From contig LNAC01000232.1 in assembly GCA_002007465.1 (NCBI GenBank), forward strand, positions 660,406-724,405: DNA of 64,000 nt. Direction: 5' to 3'. Both the position numbers and the translations under genes were made by a program. The notes under the pieces are model-generated. The model saw nothing but the letters and a program-made list of their open reading frames with translations, did not search any database and was not told the DNA's origin. This document shows, piece after piece, positions 33,801 through 48,100 of the stretch; position 1 is the stretch's first letter, and every line of letters starts with the position of its first letter. This DNA comes from Ailurus styani (Eukaryota; Chordata; Mammalia; Carnivora; Ailuridae).

Positions 33801-36800
33801 TGGAGCCAGTGGTAAATATGTAGGTTATAAAGGATCACAGAGAATTGGAACCAAGTAATTTTATTTCTCCTGCCACTTCCTAGCCTTGGTCAAGAAATTA
33901 ATGTGTCCTGTTAATAGGAAGAAGAGGAATATGAAGAGGCAGAATATTTTAATAGAAGAGAAGAGAGAATGTAGGGGTTCTAAAGGGACAGGTCATAAAG
34001 GCAAAAGACAGAAGAGGAACAAAAGAGCAAGTACATAAAGAAAAAGCAGTGCCTGGATCACAGGTCAGAGGGAGAGGGCATTTGGGAGATAGGGTTTTCC
34101 CAGGAGCTGAGCCAGGGGAACATCAGCCTCTGGCTTTGGGAGCTTTAACACAGTGACTTGACCAAAAGTCATAAAGAGGACTTGACACTCCAAAAGGAAG
34201 AACTTGGAGTCCCTAACAGGGATCCCCATGATCCCCTTGATTCCCTAGATCCCCTTCCTTCTCCTAATATGTCCCAAGTATAAGACATCTGTCCCTCACC
34301 AAGATAACCACCAGGTCCAGAATGTTCCAGATGCTGTTGAGGTAACGAAGCCGGTGGATGTGGAGCTCCAGGATCTCCTCTACCACGTAGTAGAAGATGA
34401 AGATGCAGAAGATGACTTCACAGCCAATGATAAAGAAGTCCCAGTTGCTGACATAGCGGATCAGCTTAACTGTGCGAATTTGCCAGGATGGGATAGCACC
34501 TCCTGTAGCTGGAAACTCCACCACCAGTCTGTGGGAGGAGGGGAAGATACCTGGTGAGGCCTGGACTGGGATAGTTTTTCCCATCCCCTCTCCTCCACAC
34601 CCCCACTATAGTGTACAAGTTTAAGGAAGGGTCTCAAGCAGAAAAGGGAACCAGGAACCATGGATAGAGAGAAGATAGGGAAAGGGGACCTACCTCAAAA
34701 CACAGAAAAGATTGATGTTGGCATTGTAGACTGAGAAGTCAATGAAGACCACCCGAGTGCCCCTGTCTAGCCATAGCCCCTCCTGAAGGTCCCGGAGTGC
34801 CTCTGCACTGGCCTGTCGAGATCCTGGAAGGTCCAGGTAGTAGCCACCTCCACTGTAGCTTGTCAACCGGCCCCAGTGAGAGGAGCCCCCCAGCTCATCC
34901 TGTGAATGGTATGTCCACCTGTCACAGAAGAAGCCATCTGAGCAGAGAGGTCTGATCCAGTCCAAAAGCTGACTTCCCAAGGCAATGGCAACACTTTATG
35001 ATTGCCTGGACTTTATAAATTCATATATATAATATATATATATCACATAAAATATATATTTCACATATATTATTTTGCTTGATACTAACAACTATGTGAG
35101 AAAGGAGGGTAAATATTATCCACATTTGAAGATGAAGAACCTAAGACTCAGAGATGTCTGAGATAATCCAGCTAGTTAGTGGCTGAATTGAAACTCAAAT
35201 ATAAATCTCCTGATTTTTCATGATGTCCCCCAAAACTATGGATGACAAACCCATGCCCCACTTTTGATCTCAGGCTAAGTAATCCACACTAGGGAAACAT
35301 CTGGCTCATATAACCCAGAAAAGACCCTTTCTGCTCTTGTGGTTGTGCACCTGGCTGCTTCACCATGATTCTCTGTTCTGTCCACAAATATCCTCCCTGG
35401 GTGCTTCCTTCCTTCCCCTTCTTCCATGTCCTATCCATCCTTTTCCCCCTTTTTTCCTAATTCTTCATCCATCCTCAATCCCTTACTACTTCCCCTATCA
35501 GGTCAAGGGTCAGACTTTTCAATAACAACTTAAGTGGCAACATCAGTGTTTCATTCATTCTCCATATCTCTAAGAACATCTGGGCAAGAAAGGATGCTTT
35601 CTCTGGCACGAATGCCTCCAGAGTAGGGCAAATGTGACTGTAATCTGTGTGTGAAAATGAGTCCAGCAGCTATGGGTCTGTTTGCTAATGTACCTTCTCT
35701 GTTCCTGAGTGACCCAAACCAAGATCTCCAAACAGTCACAGATGGGACTCAAGAGAGATGCTCCCCACCCTCCACTCCCCCAAGGCTCTTTAAGACTAAG
35801 TGGAAATGGTTCCCAACCCTCAGGATGGTGTCAGGCTCAGAGAAGCAAGCCCAGCAACATTGGGGGGGGGCTCACTCACGCTGTGCCATTGAGAGGCCCA
35901 AAGGGGAGATGCTCTTCCTTGTCTGGAGAGTAGACATCATAGCAGCTCAAAATGTCCTCGCGGAAGTCCTCATGGACCACACAGGAGTCATTGCGGACCC
36001 TCAGCTGCCTTAGCCTTGGAACCCCCAGAAGCAGGTTCTCATAGTAGATGAAGGAGTGGGAGCCGTGGCCCAGGCTCTGGTTGTTGTACCATTTGGTCCA
36101 ATACAAACTGTCCAGTAGTGGGCCCTGGGCAAACTAGACCACAAGCTGGGTTGAGCTTGACCCTGCCTCATCTGACCTTTATTCTTGGAATGACTTCTGC
36201 CTTTACTCCTTGACTTTCCAGCTTGTCTCTAGTCTGCTTCTGTTGGACTACTCAGCCGACCCATGAACCTTGACCAGTGTGGCGCTACTCTTTATTTAAA
36301 ATGCATTTTTGGGCGCCTGGGTGGCTCAGTGGGTTAAAGCCTCTGCCTTCGGCTCAGGTCATGATTCCAGGGTCCTGGGATCGAGGCCCGTATCGGGCTT
36401 TCTGCTCAGCGGGGAGCCTGCTTCCTCCTCTCTCCTCTCTCTCTGCCTGCCTCTCTGCCTACTTGTAATCTCTCTCTCTCTCTGTGTCAAATAAATAAAT
36501 AAAATCGTAAAAAAAAATTTCTTCTAAAAAAAATAAATAAAATAAAATGCATTTTTAGGGGCACCTGGGTGGCTCAATCATTAAGCATCTGCCTTTGGCT
36601 CGGGTCATGATCCCAGGATCCTGGGATTGAGCCCCACGTCGGGCTCCCTGCTCAGTGGGAAGTCTGCTTCTCCCTCTCCCACTCCCCTTGCTTGTGTTCC
36701 TGCTCTTGTTGTGTCTCTCTGTCAAATAAATAAATAAGATCTTTAAAGTCAAAAAACAGAAAAAAAATTGCATTTTGAAGTTCAGCCTTACCTCTGACTC

Positions 36801-39317
36801 TCAATACTAATTTAACTACTGGCTTGACTCCCTGATCATCATCCCAGTCTCTCATCTACCTTCAACTAAACTCTAGTCTGACCCATTGATTCTTGCTTGA
36901 CCCCTTAACTCAGCCTTGTCCCAGAATGATCTGGGCTCTGGATATGGCCTGGTCTACTGTCTGACATTCCTGAGCCCTGGCCTGTGGCTTTATGCTTCAT
37001 GCCATTGAAAAGGAGAGGGGAGAGGTAAAGGTGATGTCATACTCACATCCCAGAAGTCCGCCATGCTGCTGATGGCCTGGAAGGAGACTCCAGTGTCTGA
37101 CGGGGTATGTAAGAAGAGCTCGGACATCACTTTGGTGTAATAATAGGCACTGGAGCTTGTCATTCCGTAGGTCACTAGAAACCAACCCAAGAGACTGTGT
37201 CCTGCTCACTGTTTCCCATATCCATTCTCTAGAGGAGACAGGAAAGCCCATTTGCCCTGGGGCCAGAGATGGCTACTTAGATGGGATCCAATTGGACCTA
37301 CCCACCCCTAGAGTTGGTTGGGGAGGCTAATAGGGCATTGGGGAAACCAGGGAATATATTAGGTAGGCTACAAGGTCTCCTCCTCTATTCTCAACTTACC
37401 TCAGAAAGACTGAACTCCACTCAGAAACTGTCTCTTGTTATTGTCATTCTGAAAATTCACTTTTCTTTTACTAAACCAGCTTAACTTCCTAGTTCTTATT
37501 TCCCCAGACCAAGACATTTCCACCTTCTGCACCAGGTAGTGCTTCCTTTCATTTGTCCTGTATCTATGCCTTTGGGAAAGCATCTCTGAATTCTAAAGTA
37601 CTCCAAGGCCCTAGACGAACACCTTACAATGGGGATTTGATCTCCTGGACCTTGGAGTTAGTGACTCCACAGCAGTGGGAGTAGGAGGAAGGCATGACAC
37701 CTCAGGCCCCAGGGTATCCTGATGGGCACAGTTGTCTCCTGATGGAAGGACTCAGAGCATACCCAGATCAAAAAAAAAAAAGACTTGAACTTTGCCCTGA
37801 AGAACTGAATCTTACTTAACCACCCTAACCCATACACCCAGGCTAAAGTCAGGCTGTCAAGGGAAGCTATTAGTTTTCTAGTTAAAAGGCTATATTTGAA
37901 AAATATAAGCCATTTTTTTTATAGATTGTCCCTCAATTTAGATTTGCCTGATGTTTCCTTGTGTTTAAATTCAGGTTATACATTTGGCAAAGAATACCCA
38001 AAAAGTGATGTTTGTCCTTCTCAGAGCTTCCTATCAGGAGGTACACACTGTCTAATTGTATGTTAAATTTCATATCATCAATTTCTAATTGGATGTTAAA
38101 TTTCATCCCTTGTTAAGGCAGTCTCTTCCAGTTTCTTCAATGTAAAATTATTTTTCTCTTTGTAATTAATATGTATTTTATGGGGAATACTTTGAAATTA
38201 TGTAAATATCCTATTACTCATCAATCTTTTACCTACTAGTTTTAATATCCATAATGATTTTGCCTGATTATTACTACCATGGTCATCAAGTTGTGATTTT
38301 TCTCATTCCATCATTCCTTCTGCATTTGTTGGTTAGCATTTTTCTTAGGAAGAACTTTTCCTTCTTCCTCGTTCAGTCATTTATATATATCAGCATGAAC
38401 TCATGGATTCTTGCTGTTTCTAGTTTATAATTTGTTAGTATATGATACTGTTACTTAATTTTTTAGCCAAGTCATGTAAGATAAAGAAAGACTAAAAAAT
38501 TGTTCTAGATTTACAAAGACTGAAGAAACATGAACACTAAATGTAATGTGTGCATTTAGTTAAGATTAAATTCTGGGCAATAATTTTTTTTCTTTTACTA
38601 TGAAGTCTACTAGTGGAATAATTGATGAAATTATAGTAAGGTCTGTTCATTAGATGATAGTACTGAATCAATAATTTCCTGACTTTAGTAAGAGAATGCC
38701 TTTCTTTTTAGGGTTACACATTAAAGTATTTAGGAAGAACAGGGCATTATGTCTGCAATTTATTCTCAAATTGTGTGTGTGTGTGTGTGTGAAGAGAGAG
38801 AAAGAGAGAGAACAATAGAAGAAAGGTAAGCATGGTAAAATGTACATATTTGGGAAATATATATGTGAATTCTTTGTATTATTCTTGCAGCTTTTCTGTA
38901 ATTCTGGAATTACATCAACAAATTAGGGGCAGCTGGGTGGCTCAGTCGTTAAGCGTCTGCCTTCAACTCAGGCCAAGATCCCAGAGTCCTGGGATTGACC
39001 CCCGCATCCTCATCCACCCTCATCGGGTTACCTGCTCAGCAGGGATCCTGCTTCTCCCTCTCCCACTCCCCCCACTTGTGTTCCCTCTCTTGCTGTGTCT
39101 CTGTCAAATAAATAAATAAAATCTTTTTAAAAAATTAAAGTAGGATTTGTCAATCTCTTGTGAGCAATTGTCTTTAAGAATTTTCCTTTTCAGGGACTCC
39201 TGGGTGGCTCAGTTGGTTAAGCATCTGCCTTCACCTCAGGTCATGATCCCAGGGTCCTGGGATAGAGTTCCATCCTGCTCAGCAGGGGGTCTGCTTCTCC
39301 CTCTCCCCCTACCCCTG

Positions 39318-39353
<36 letters not shown>

Positions 39354-42083
39354 TGTACACACATACGCACACACACACACACACACACACACAAATACAC
39401 ACTCTCTCGTACATGCGTTCTCTCTAATATAAATAAAATCTTAAAAAAAAAAAAGAATTTTCCTTTTCAAATTTTGGGTCCCATTTGCTCCTACCATCCC
39501 TGGAGCTCATCCATAGTCTTGTAGGAAAGAGGGACTGGTGAGTGGTCATAGGTTAGGCATAAACAACATCACGCTTTTCCAGGGGGAAATCAGCAAAGAA
39601 GGAAGCAGTATAATTTCACATTTCCCATTCCACTCTATTAAGTCCAAGAAACAACTTTAATTTTCTCTGATTCATATCTGTGATTACCTGTACTTAGTAT
39701 CTGGAGAACTCCTACTCAACTTTTCCGGATCTAGAAAATCGATTGGAAGTCAAGAGTCTTTCTGCTGAGAGCCCACCACAGAGTTAGAAGGATGGTCAGT
39801 GTGCAGAATTTTTCCTAATGCCAAAGGCTGATTAAATTGTTACAGCTTCTTGATGGCCACTAGGTGGTACCCCTTGCTGTATCTTCTTCTCCTCCAATTC
39901 TCCAGCTCTAAATTACTACTCAGAATTAACTGGCTCTGAACTGGTTGTCAACCATTACGGAGGCATAACATCTCTGATTATTACCCAAGGTGCTAAAGAC
40001 TATGTATTTTGAGAAAAATTATTTCACCTGGTCAAATGCCCACTGACACTCAGAAATTCAGTATTCTTTGTAACTTTTTAATTGAAGTACATGTAAACAA
40101 AAAAGACCAAGAAACCATTTTAAAACTTCCTAGATTAAGGTTTATGCCTTGTGTAGTACCTATTCAGTACCTTCTGTCTACCTAAATACCTTCTTTTCCT
40201 TGTTAATTCTTATTTCAGCAAATTTTGTACTTTGTCCAGGAGATGAGGGGTGCTTAACCACCCCCTGGAAATTCAAATTACTATATCTCGTACCCCAAAT
40301 AGACACTTGGTAGAACATATTATCACCTACCAACCTGATTATTCTAAAGACACATTTTATATTCATTAAACAAACATTACTCAAAGTCTAACATATGTGA
40401 AACACCTTGCTGGGTCATTGGTTTCTATCTTTAAAAACTTCTATTGAGAAAGATGTTTCAGAATGAACTTTTTTTTTAGTACATCTTAACATTTAAAATT
40501 GAATTATACAGAATAGAAGCTTTTAATAGTATGCTGACCTACCCTGCTCATGTATGTACTCAGAATGAATTTATTGTTGTAGAATGAGCATGAGCTTAGG
40601 AGCCAGACTGACCTAGGTTCAAATCCTAGTACTGTCACTTACAGTATAGACTTGGGCTCTGAGTCCAGATTCCTCATCACTAAATGGGGGAATACAATAT
40701 CTTTCTTGTAATATTATAAAGATGAAAGATGATGTTTTTAGAATGCATTGAATACGGTGGATACTTAAAAACTAGTTCTAGTCACCCCATTATATGCTCC
40801 TCAGGAGACAAGGACTATGTTTCATTCATTTAGCAAAGTGCCTGGTATTTAACAGTTTCTCAATAAGTATTTGTTGGGTTGAACCAAAAGTGTTGGGGGG
40901 GGAACCACAAAAAGAGTAGAATGAAATAAATGAATAGTTTTCAAACAAAATAAAGTATTATGACTCCATATTTGACACATAGCAGCAAAATCATCAAAAT
41001 AGTCAAGGATAATTCCTATTTGATATGTGGTGGAAGGAGGCTGGAATGTTCCTCAGTCCACAGAGACCAATAAATTCATAGTCTTGGATAAGAGAAACAA
41101 AGCCAGTCCTTAGCTGGCCTAGGGAGCAAGTACAGTTGGCCAGTAACACTTACACAGTGAGATGGTAGAAATGTTGATAGTACAGCTCATCTTCCCCATA
41201 TGTCAGCGAACCAGAACATCAGGTGAGTATCAGGCTTAGAGGTCACTGCAATCTGAACCCAAAAGCAAGGCAGAGGAAGCCCAGGATTGCTAGATGATAA
41301 TTTCAGCTCCTATGTCTCTCCCCATCATAATATGATATGATGGCTGTAGCATGCATCAGAATTACTTGGAAGGCTTATTAAAACACAGAGTGCTATAGGA
41401 TGGGGCTCAATAATTTTCCTTTCCAATACATTCCCCTGTAATGTTGATGTTACTGGTTCTGGGACCATACCAGAACTACTGCCTTGACCTGTTGCTACAA
41501 AGTCCCACTTGTCTTGGAAAGAGTAGTCAAGAAGGCAGGGTGCTTCCCAGTGCCCATTTCCATGATTCTCACAACAGGGGGTGAGGAAGAAGAAACAACG
41601 TCTTTCCCGAGAGGCTGTCAGAACCTTCCTTCTGAGACAGGGAGGGAGAGGAAAGCTTTTCCAAACTCCATAGACCTATTAAAACACCCCGTCTTCACCC
41701 CAAGGTAAAATCACTGAATCTATTGTCCTATGGAGCCACTGGCAGTCATGGGAGTGGGTCATGTCCCTCCAGCATATTGTAGGAGAAAAAGATTGAAAAC
41801 AACCCATTGATCTTACCTGCTGTCTCCTTTCCCCCACTCCACCCTATTAGTTTCCTTTCAGGTAAATCATTTGACTTTACCATGAAGAACCAGTTTATCG
41901 AAGTGGAATACCTGGTTCAGAGATTTCTGAATCTGATAGGGACTCAGCGTATCCATTCTACCATCATCCTTCTCCATATCAGGAGAAAGAATAGACCAGA
42001 GTAGCCATTTATTACTTCAGAACATCTACTATATGCCCTATGCTAAGCGCCTGACATGCCTATTTCATTTAACCCTACAACAG

Positions 42084-42148
<65 letters not shown>

Positions 42149-45100
42149 TATATTAGGTGCTATTATTATCATCCCTATTTTACAGTTGCCCAAGGAGCCA
42201 GGATTCAAATGCTAATCTATCTGCTCCCACAACAAACTAATTCTATTCTGCTCCTAGGACTGAGCTATATTCACGAAGTAGAAGTTATAAGAGGGACAAC
42301 GTCAACTCCATCAAAGGCAGAATTTCCTGACCACTGGTGCTTTCAAATTATGAAATGGACCACTTCACAAACATCCATTTCATCTCTGAGAGTGTCGACA
42401 AGGACTACCTGCTAAGGATCACATGGAGGGGGCTCCTTCAAGGGGCCTCCCTGGTTCCTTCCTTTAAAGTCCAATGATGGGGTGCCTGGGTGGCTCAGTG
42501 GGTTAAAGCCTCTGCTTTCGGCTCAGGTCATGATCTCAGCCTCACTGCCAGAAGTTTTCAGACATGGGACAGTGACTGCATGAGAATGCTATCAAGAAGA
42601 TTCAGAGACCAGGTGTTGGTCTCACCATCCAGTGCAGAGTATCTGATTTTTTTTCTCTTGGGCAGAAATTAAGTTCTCTTGCATATACTATATCATGCCT
42701 TTTAACCCTAGCCTCAGATCAAATTCACAGTTGCTGAATAATAACAGTAATTGACATCACTGACACATATTGTGCACTGGGCTTTGCATACATTGTCTCC
42801 AATAGGTCCATAAAAACCTCATAAAGTAGGAACTACCATCTGCGTTTTATGCTACTAAATAACTTGTCCAAAGACCATATAGCAAGTAAATAGAACTTGG
42901 ATTCAAACTCAGGTCTGCCTTACTCCAAAGACCATGAACTTAGCCACCATACATTACACTACCATACCCTCTATCACTCAAATCCTTCTGATCAGGGACT
43001 CTGACTCTCCTTCTAAAAATCAAGCCAAATGTCTAGTATTACACAAGATTATAAAGCACCCTTATAAGAAAACTCTATTTGGAGAGTCTAATATCTGAGT
43101 TGGGAGGTGAGTTGCAAGAAGCTTTTGGTAAACTCAAAACATCACCACCATCTTAAAGGAAGCTCCAAATTCCTTCATTCTGGTATAAACAGGTAATTGT
43201 GTATAAATCTGTATCAAGAGTCATACCCTGACATAGCTGAGTCTCAGAGGAGGAAAAACTTACATGCCCCAAAACGTGACCTGCGTTGTTCATAGTATTG
43301 AAAGATTGTAGGGACGCCAGGGTGGCTCAGTCGTTAAGCGTCTGCCTTCGGCTCAGGTCATGACCCCAGGGTCCTGGAATTGAGCCCCGCATCTGGCTTC
43401 CTGCTCTGCGGGAAGCCTGCTTCTCCCTCTCCTACTTCCCCTGCTTGTGTTCCCTCTCTCTCTGTGTCTCTCCCTGTCAAATAAATAAATAAAATCTTTA
43501 AAAAAAAAAAAAAAGGAAGAAAGATTGTAAACAACCTAAATGTCCTACAAAGAGGCAATATTGAAGGAAACTATATCACTGAGCCACTGAATGGAGTATT
43601 ACACAGCCATTGAAATGGTCGTAAACACAGAATGCAAAATTGTTTCTGTGCTATCGTGACAATTATATACTTTACAAAAACACTAGGTATATAAAACTTG
43701 AAGGAAAAATGGACTTTTTGACAAATGAGTAGTATAATAGATGGGTTTTATTTCCCTTCGTTCCCATGGAGGTCAAGTAATGCTATCATAATAATATAAT
43801 ATAAAAATAATAAAATTCTTAAAAATCTGCCCTCCTCTTTGTTTCCAAGTTGTAGGCTGAAACTTCCAGGTGCTGGATGCTATACTTGACTTCATGACTA
43901 CTTAAGATCCTCTCCTGGTTAATAACATGATTTTCTTTGAGATATCATGCTTAGGCCTAAATTAATCCACAAATGCCCTTCCCTTGACACCATTACAGCT
44001 TCCAGGATGAACGTGTAACCCATTTCAGACTAAGGGGTCATGAGGAGAGAGTTCTGGAACCTTCTAGGACCTTTTCTTTCACAGTAGATATGAATGAGAA
44101 AGCCCCAGAGGATTCAGTCCCAAGATGAAACTGATATCAGAGTTGGCAGAACTGAATAACAGAAACAGAGGGGCTTTGGTGATGTCATTAAGTCACTGGA
44201 TGGATCATCCCTGAACTATGCCCTCCTTTGGACTTTCATTATCTAGACAATAAATCCTATATGGGTTAAGCCAGTTTTCACTGCATTTTACTTTGTTGTA
44301 ACATGGTCCTTACTCGTGTGAAAACCATGACATTTTCAAAGAGATGCATTATTCCTGAGGAAAATAGAGCTAGACAAGCTTCTGCTATTGTTTGAAAATC
44401 TCTGAGGGCAGTCAGTGACTTTAGCATATTTGTGCCAAAGACTACATTAATTAAAATACATTATTACCCTACGTTAAAGGGGGCTTGCTGACCAAACCAA
44501 GTGATGATGATATTCTAGGAACATACCTACCATTAATTCCTCAAGTCTCTCCAAGCATTATTTCTGGGTAAATCCAGGGCTCTAGAATACAATAAAAACT
44601 TATACACAAACACACACATGTATATGTGTTTATAAGCACTTATAAATGTATATATATGCATATACACAAATATACATATGCAAATATGTATACATGTACA
44701 TGCAGTATACAAATATACCCCTACTCTTAAAAATGCTTTAAGAATGAGGATTTAATATGGATTTTAAAGGAGGCAGATATAAAACACAGTCAAAAGAGAA
44801 GTAGTATCAGTCTTGAATATTGCTTTTATCCATTATGATATTCCATGACTCATATAAAATCCAACAAAGCCAACTCTTCCTAGAGCTAGAGTCTCCTTAT
44901 TAACTGGTGTGCTTTTTCTTAGTCACCAGTAAGAACTGTGCAAACTATTTATGTCTTCCTCTTGCTTTGGTTGCCAGGAACCTCAGGCTTTGTTCTTATT
45001 TGCTGTACTTTTGTTTATCTGAGGTTTTCTGACACAAGTTATCTTCCTCCCCTATCTTTTCTCACTTTTTTTGCTAAGTCTTTTTATTATAGTTCTAATG

Positions 45101-48100
45101 GTCTATATTTTATTGTGTCTGTGCTTTTTAATGTAAGCTGGCTTAGGTCCCTTTTAGACACAGGTGGAGCATAAATATATTATTATTAAAGAAGTATGAC
45201 TGTAATAATTATTATTAATCATCATCATCATGAGCTAGGATAATAACCTGATTTTATCCATTCCGATGTTTATAGTAGAGCCTGGATATTATTGTCCTTT
45301 CTTTTAACTATTGGAAGACCTTCCCAGCTCAGAGCAATAGCAAGAAGTCAGCAGTTGCTTTGTGTGCCTACTTTCCCAGGTGATTGCCATATAGGCCATC
45401 ATATGCTACCGAGCTCCTTTCTTGTTCCTAATTACCATGTGATGGAACTTAGCTGTCATTTTCGAACAGCACTCTCCTTGGGCAGGAGAGTGTCAACTAA
45501 TTGACAAAGAACCTTGAAGAGTTGGGGTGCTTCTGCCAGCAAGTGTAAATTATAATTATATGTCTATACTCTTCTGTTGGAAACTGTGCCTTCAAGTTTT
45601 TGAAACTCAAAAAGAAAACCACTCCTTCCTAAGTGGATAGCTGTGAGGAAAAGTATGGAGGATGCCTTTCTAGAAACCTGGAGGTCTCTTCCCTCTACCC
45701 TCAAACCCAGACCTGACAGTCATTGTGTGGGTAGAACTCCCACTGCTCCATCAATCTTCCAATTGTTGAAGAGTTGGAAGTTCCTTGGGCTTTACCGATT
45801 TTATAAAATTACCATCTGGCTGCTCTGATGGCCTCTTTCTGAGTCCCTCTTACCACCTAGATTGCCGAGAAGCTCTCTGAAACATCTCTTCCTATTTCTC
45901 AGTGCATTGAATCCAGTTTGGTTTCAGTCCTATAATTTGGGAGGGAGGGAAGTTTTATGGTTACTCTTACAGGCTGGTTCTTCTTTCTTGTGAAAAAAAA
46001 NCATCTCTTCCTATTTCTCAGTGCATTGAATCCAGTCTGGTTTCAGTCCTATAATTGGGGAGGGAGGGAAGTTTTATGGTTACTCTTACAGGCTGGTTCT
46101 TCTTTCTTGTGAAAAAAAAAATGTAATGCCTNTATAATGCCTTGAAACGTCACTTCTTTTGCCTCCCCATCAGCCTCTGATAATAGTTTTATAATAACTT
46201 AGCAAATTCCCAGGTCTCATCAGCCTCCCTGATGATTTTTATATCAGGGAGGTTATAAGCACCTTGGTTTCTCTGGGTTCCATTACTTTTTGCTGCTCNA
46301 ATGTAATGCCTTGAAACCGTCACTTCTTTTGCCTCCCCATCAGCCTCTGATAACAGTTTTATAATAACTTAGCAAATTCCCAGGTCTCATCAGCCTCCCT
46401 GATGATTTTATATCAGGGAGGTTATAAGCACCTTGGTTTCTCTGGGTTCCATTACTTTTTGCTGCTCCCATGTCAAACTACAGACAAGAGTTGTTCTCCC
46501 CCTCTTTCTCATAGACCACTGGTCATTCCCCAATACTTTCCTTCCCCTTCTTATATGATCGCACAACTTTATGTAGAGGCACATGGCTGCCCAACTAAAT
46601 ACCCCGTCATCCAGCCTCCCTTGCAGCTAGTTATGTTGACTATTTGAACAAATACTGGTCAATGCAATGTGAGTGGAGTGGTATGCTTCCACTTAAACTT
46701 CAGGCTCATACCAATAAAAGGAAGGAATGTACTTTCTACTTCCTTACTTCCTGAGAGCTGTAATAGGGACATAAGAGCAGGAGCTGAAGCATGAGGTAGA
46801 AGCCAAATGTTTAGAATGACAACACAAAGAGGTAAAAGCAGTCTGGACCCCACATGATTGTGGAACCCCATATTAGTTCAAGGTTTCAGCAATCTCAGCA
46901 TGGAGCCTGATCTGGGGCTCGATCTCACGACCCTGAGCTGGGGCTCGATCTCACAACCCTGAGATCGTGACCTGAGCTGAAATCAAGAGTCAGAAGATTC
47001 AGGGACTGAGCCACCCACATGCCCCTAGTCCAGGGCTTCTTATACAATTCAGACTGTTTGTGAGAGAGAAATAAACTTCCATTTTATTTAAGCACCGTTA
47101 CTACAGCTAAATCAATATCCCAACAGAAGCATGTTGTATGATTACATCCATGTCAGATGGGTACTTTGGAAAAGGAATTTTTCTAAGAAAATTAGGGAAA
47201 CAGAGTTGAAGTCAACAAACTGACAACACAAAATTCCTAAGTTAAGAAAAATCAAATTTCATCACAGAGCTCTTGGTTAAAACCATTTACTAAGTATACA
47301 AAAACCCTTTTTCCTTTGCTTAGTAGGAAGTTCCCTATTAAGAAATCAAATCCTCTTATTGTAGCTGTTCTCCTTGGGCAATTCCTTCTTCCACCCACCC
47401 ATTCTAATTAACGCTAATAGGTCATTTAAAACTGGATTCCAAATGCCTCATCTTTCTTAAGATGGAAAGTAGGCAAAAGAAAATTACAACTTAGAAATGA
47501 GGGAAGGGTTAAAGCCTCAGAGCATTCACTAGAGGATTATAAAACCAGTGCATTTCACTAAAATTCAAATATATTTATATGTGCTCAGAAAACGCTGAAA
47601 TGATATATACCAAACTCTTAATAGTGTTTAATAATAGCGGCCTTTAACATTTTCCATATTATTTGACTTTTTTTTTTTAAACGAGGACTATATTAAACTT
47701 TTACTAAAGATAGTCCCATGGTTTGGGGGGGGGGTAGAGTCTTTTGTAATGAAACAAGGAGAAACACTGCTTTATATTTTCCTTTCATACTTGCCCTTCC
47801 AAACTCTGACTACGGCAAAGCTCTTGCATATTCATGGCCTGAGGCCTTAGTTGGCTCTTGCTCCCACCCCTGCCTTCTCCAGGCTGAGAGCCAATAATGT
47901 TAAAACAAAATAAAACAAAAAACACAAGCAAATGGCAATGACTTTGGGTCTCCTCACACTTGAATGGTTGCCTGCTTCTGAGACCCACAAGAGTTTCCAG
48001 GTCTCTCTGAACATTTTGTCCTCCGACATCTTGCCATCATCCTGGAGCACTCCCCCGCCCCCCCCCGCCCCCTCCCTGCCGCAGCCTCGTAGCACTGCTG

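Noticed and set aside
42033..42415. Tyr/Ile-repeat open frames at 42.0-42.4 kb
   Set aside because: They are translations of a TA microsatellite inside a MIR.
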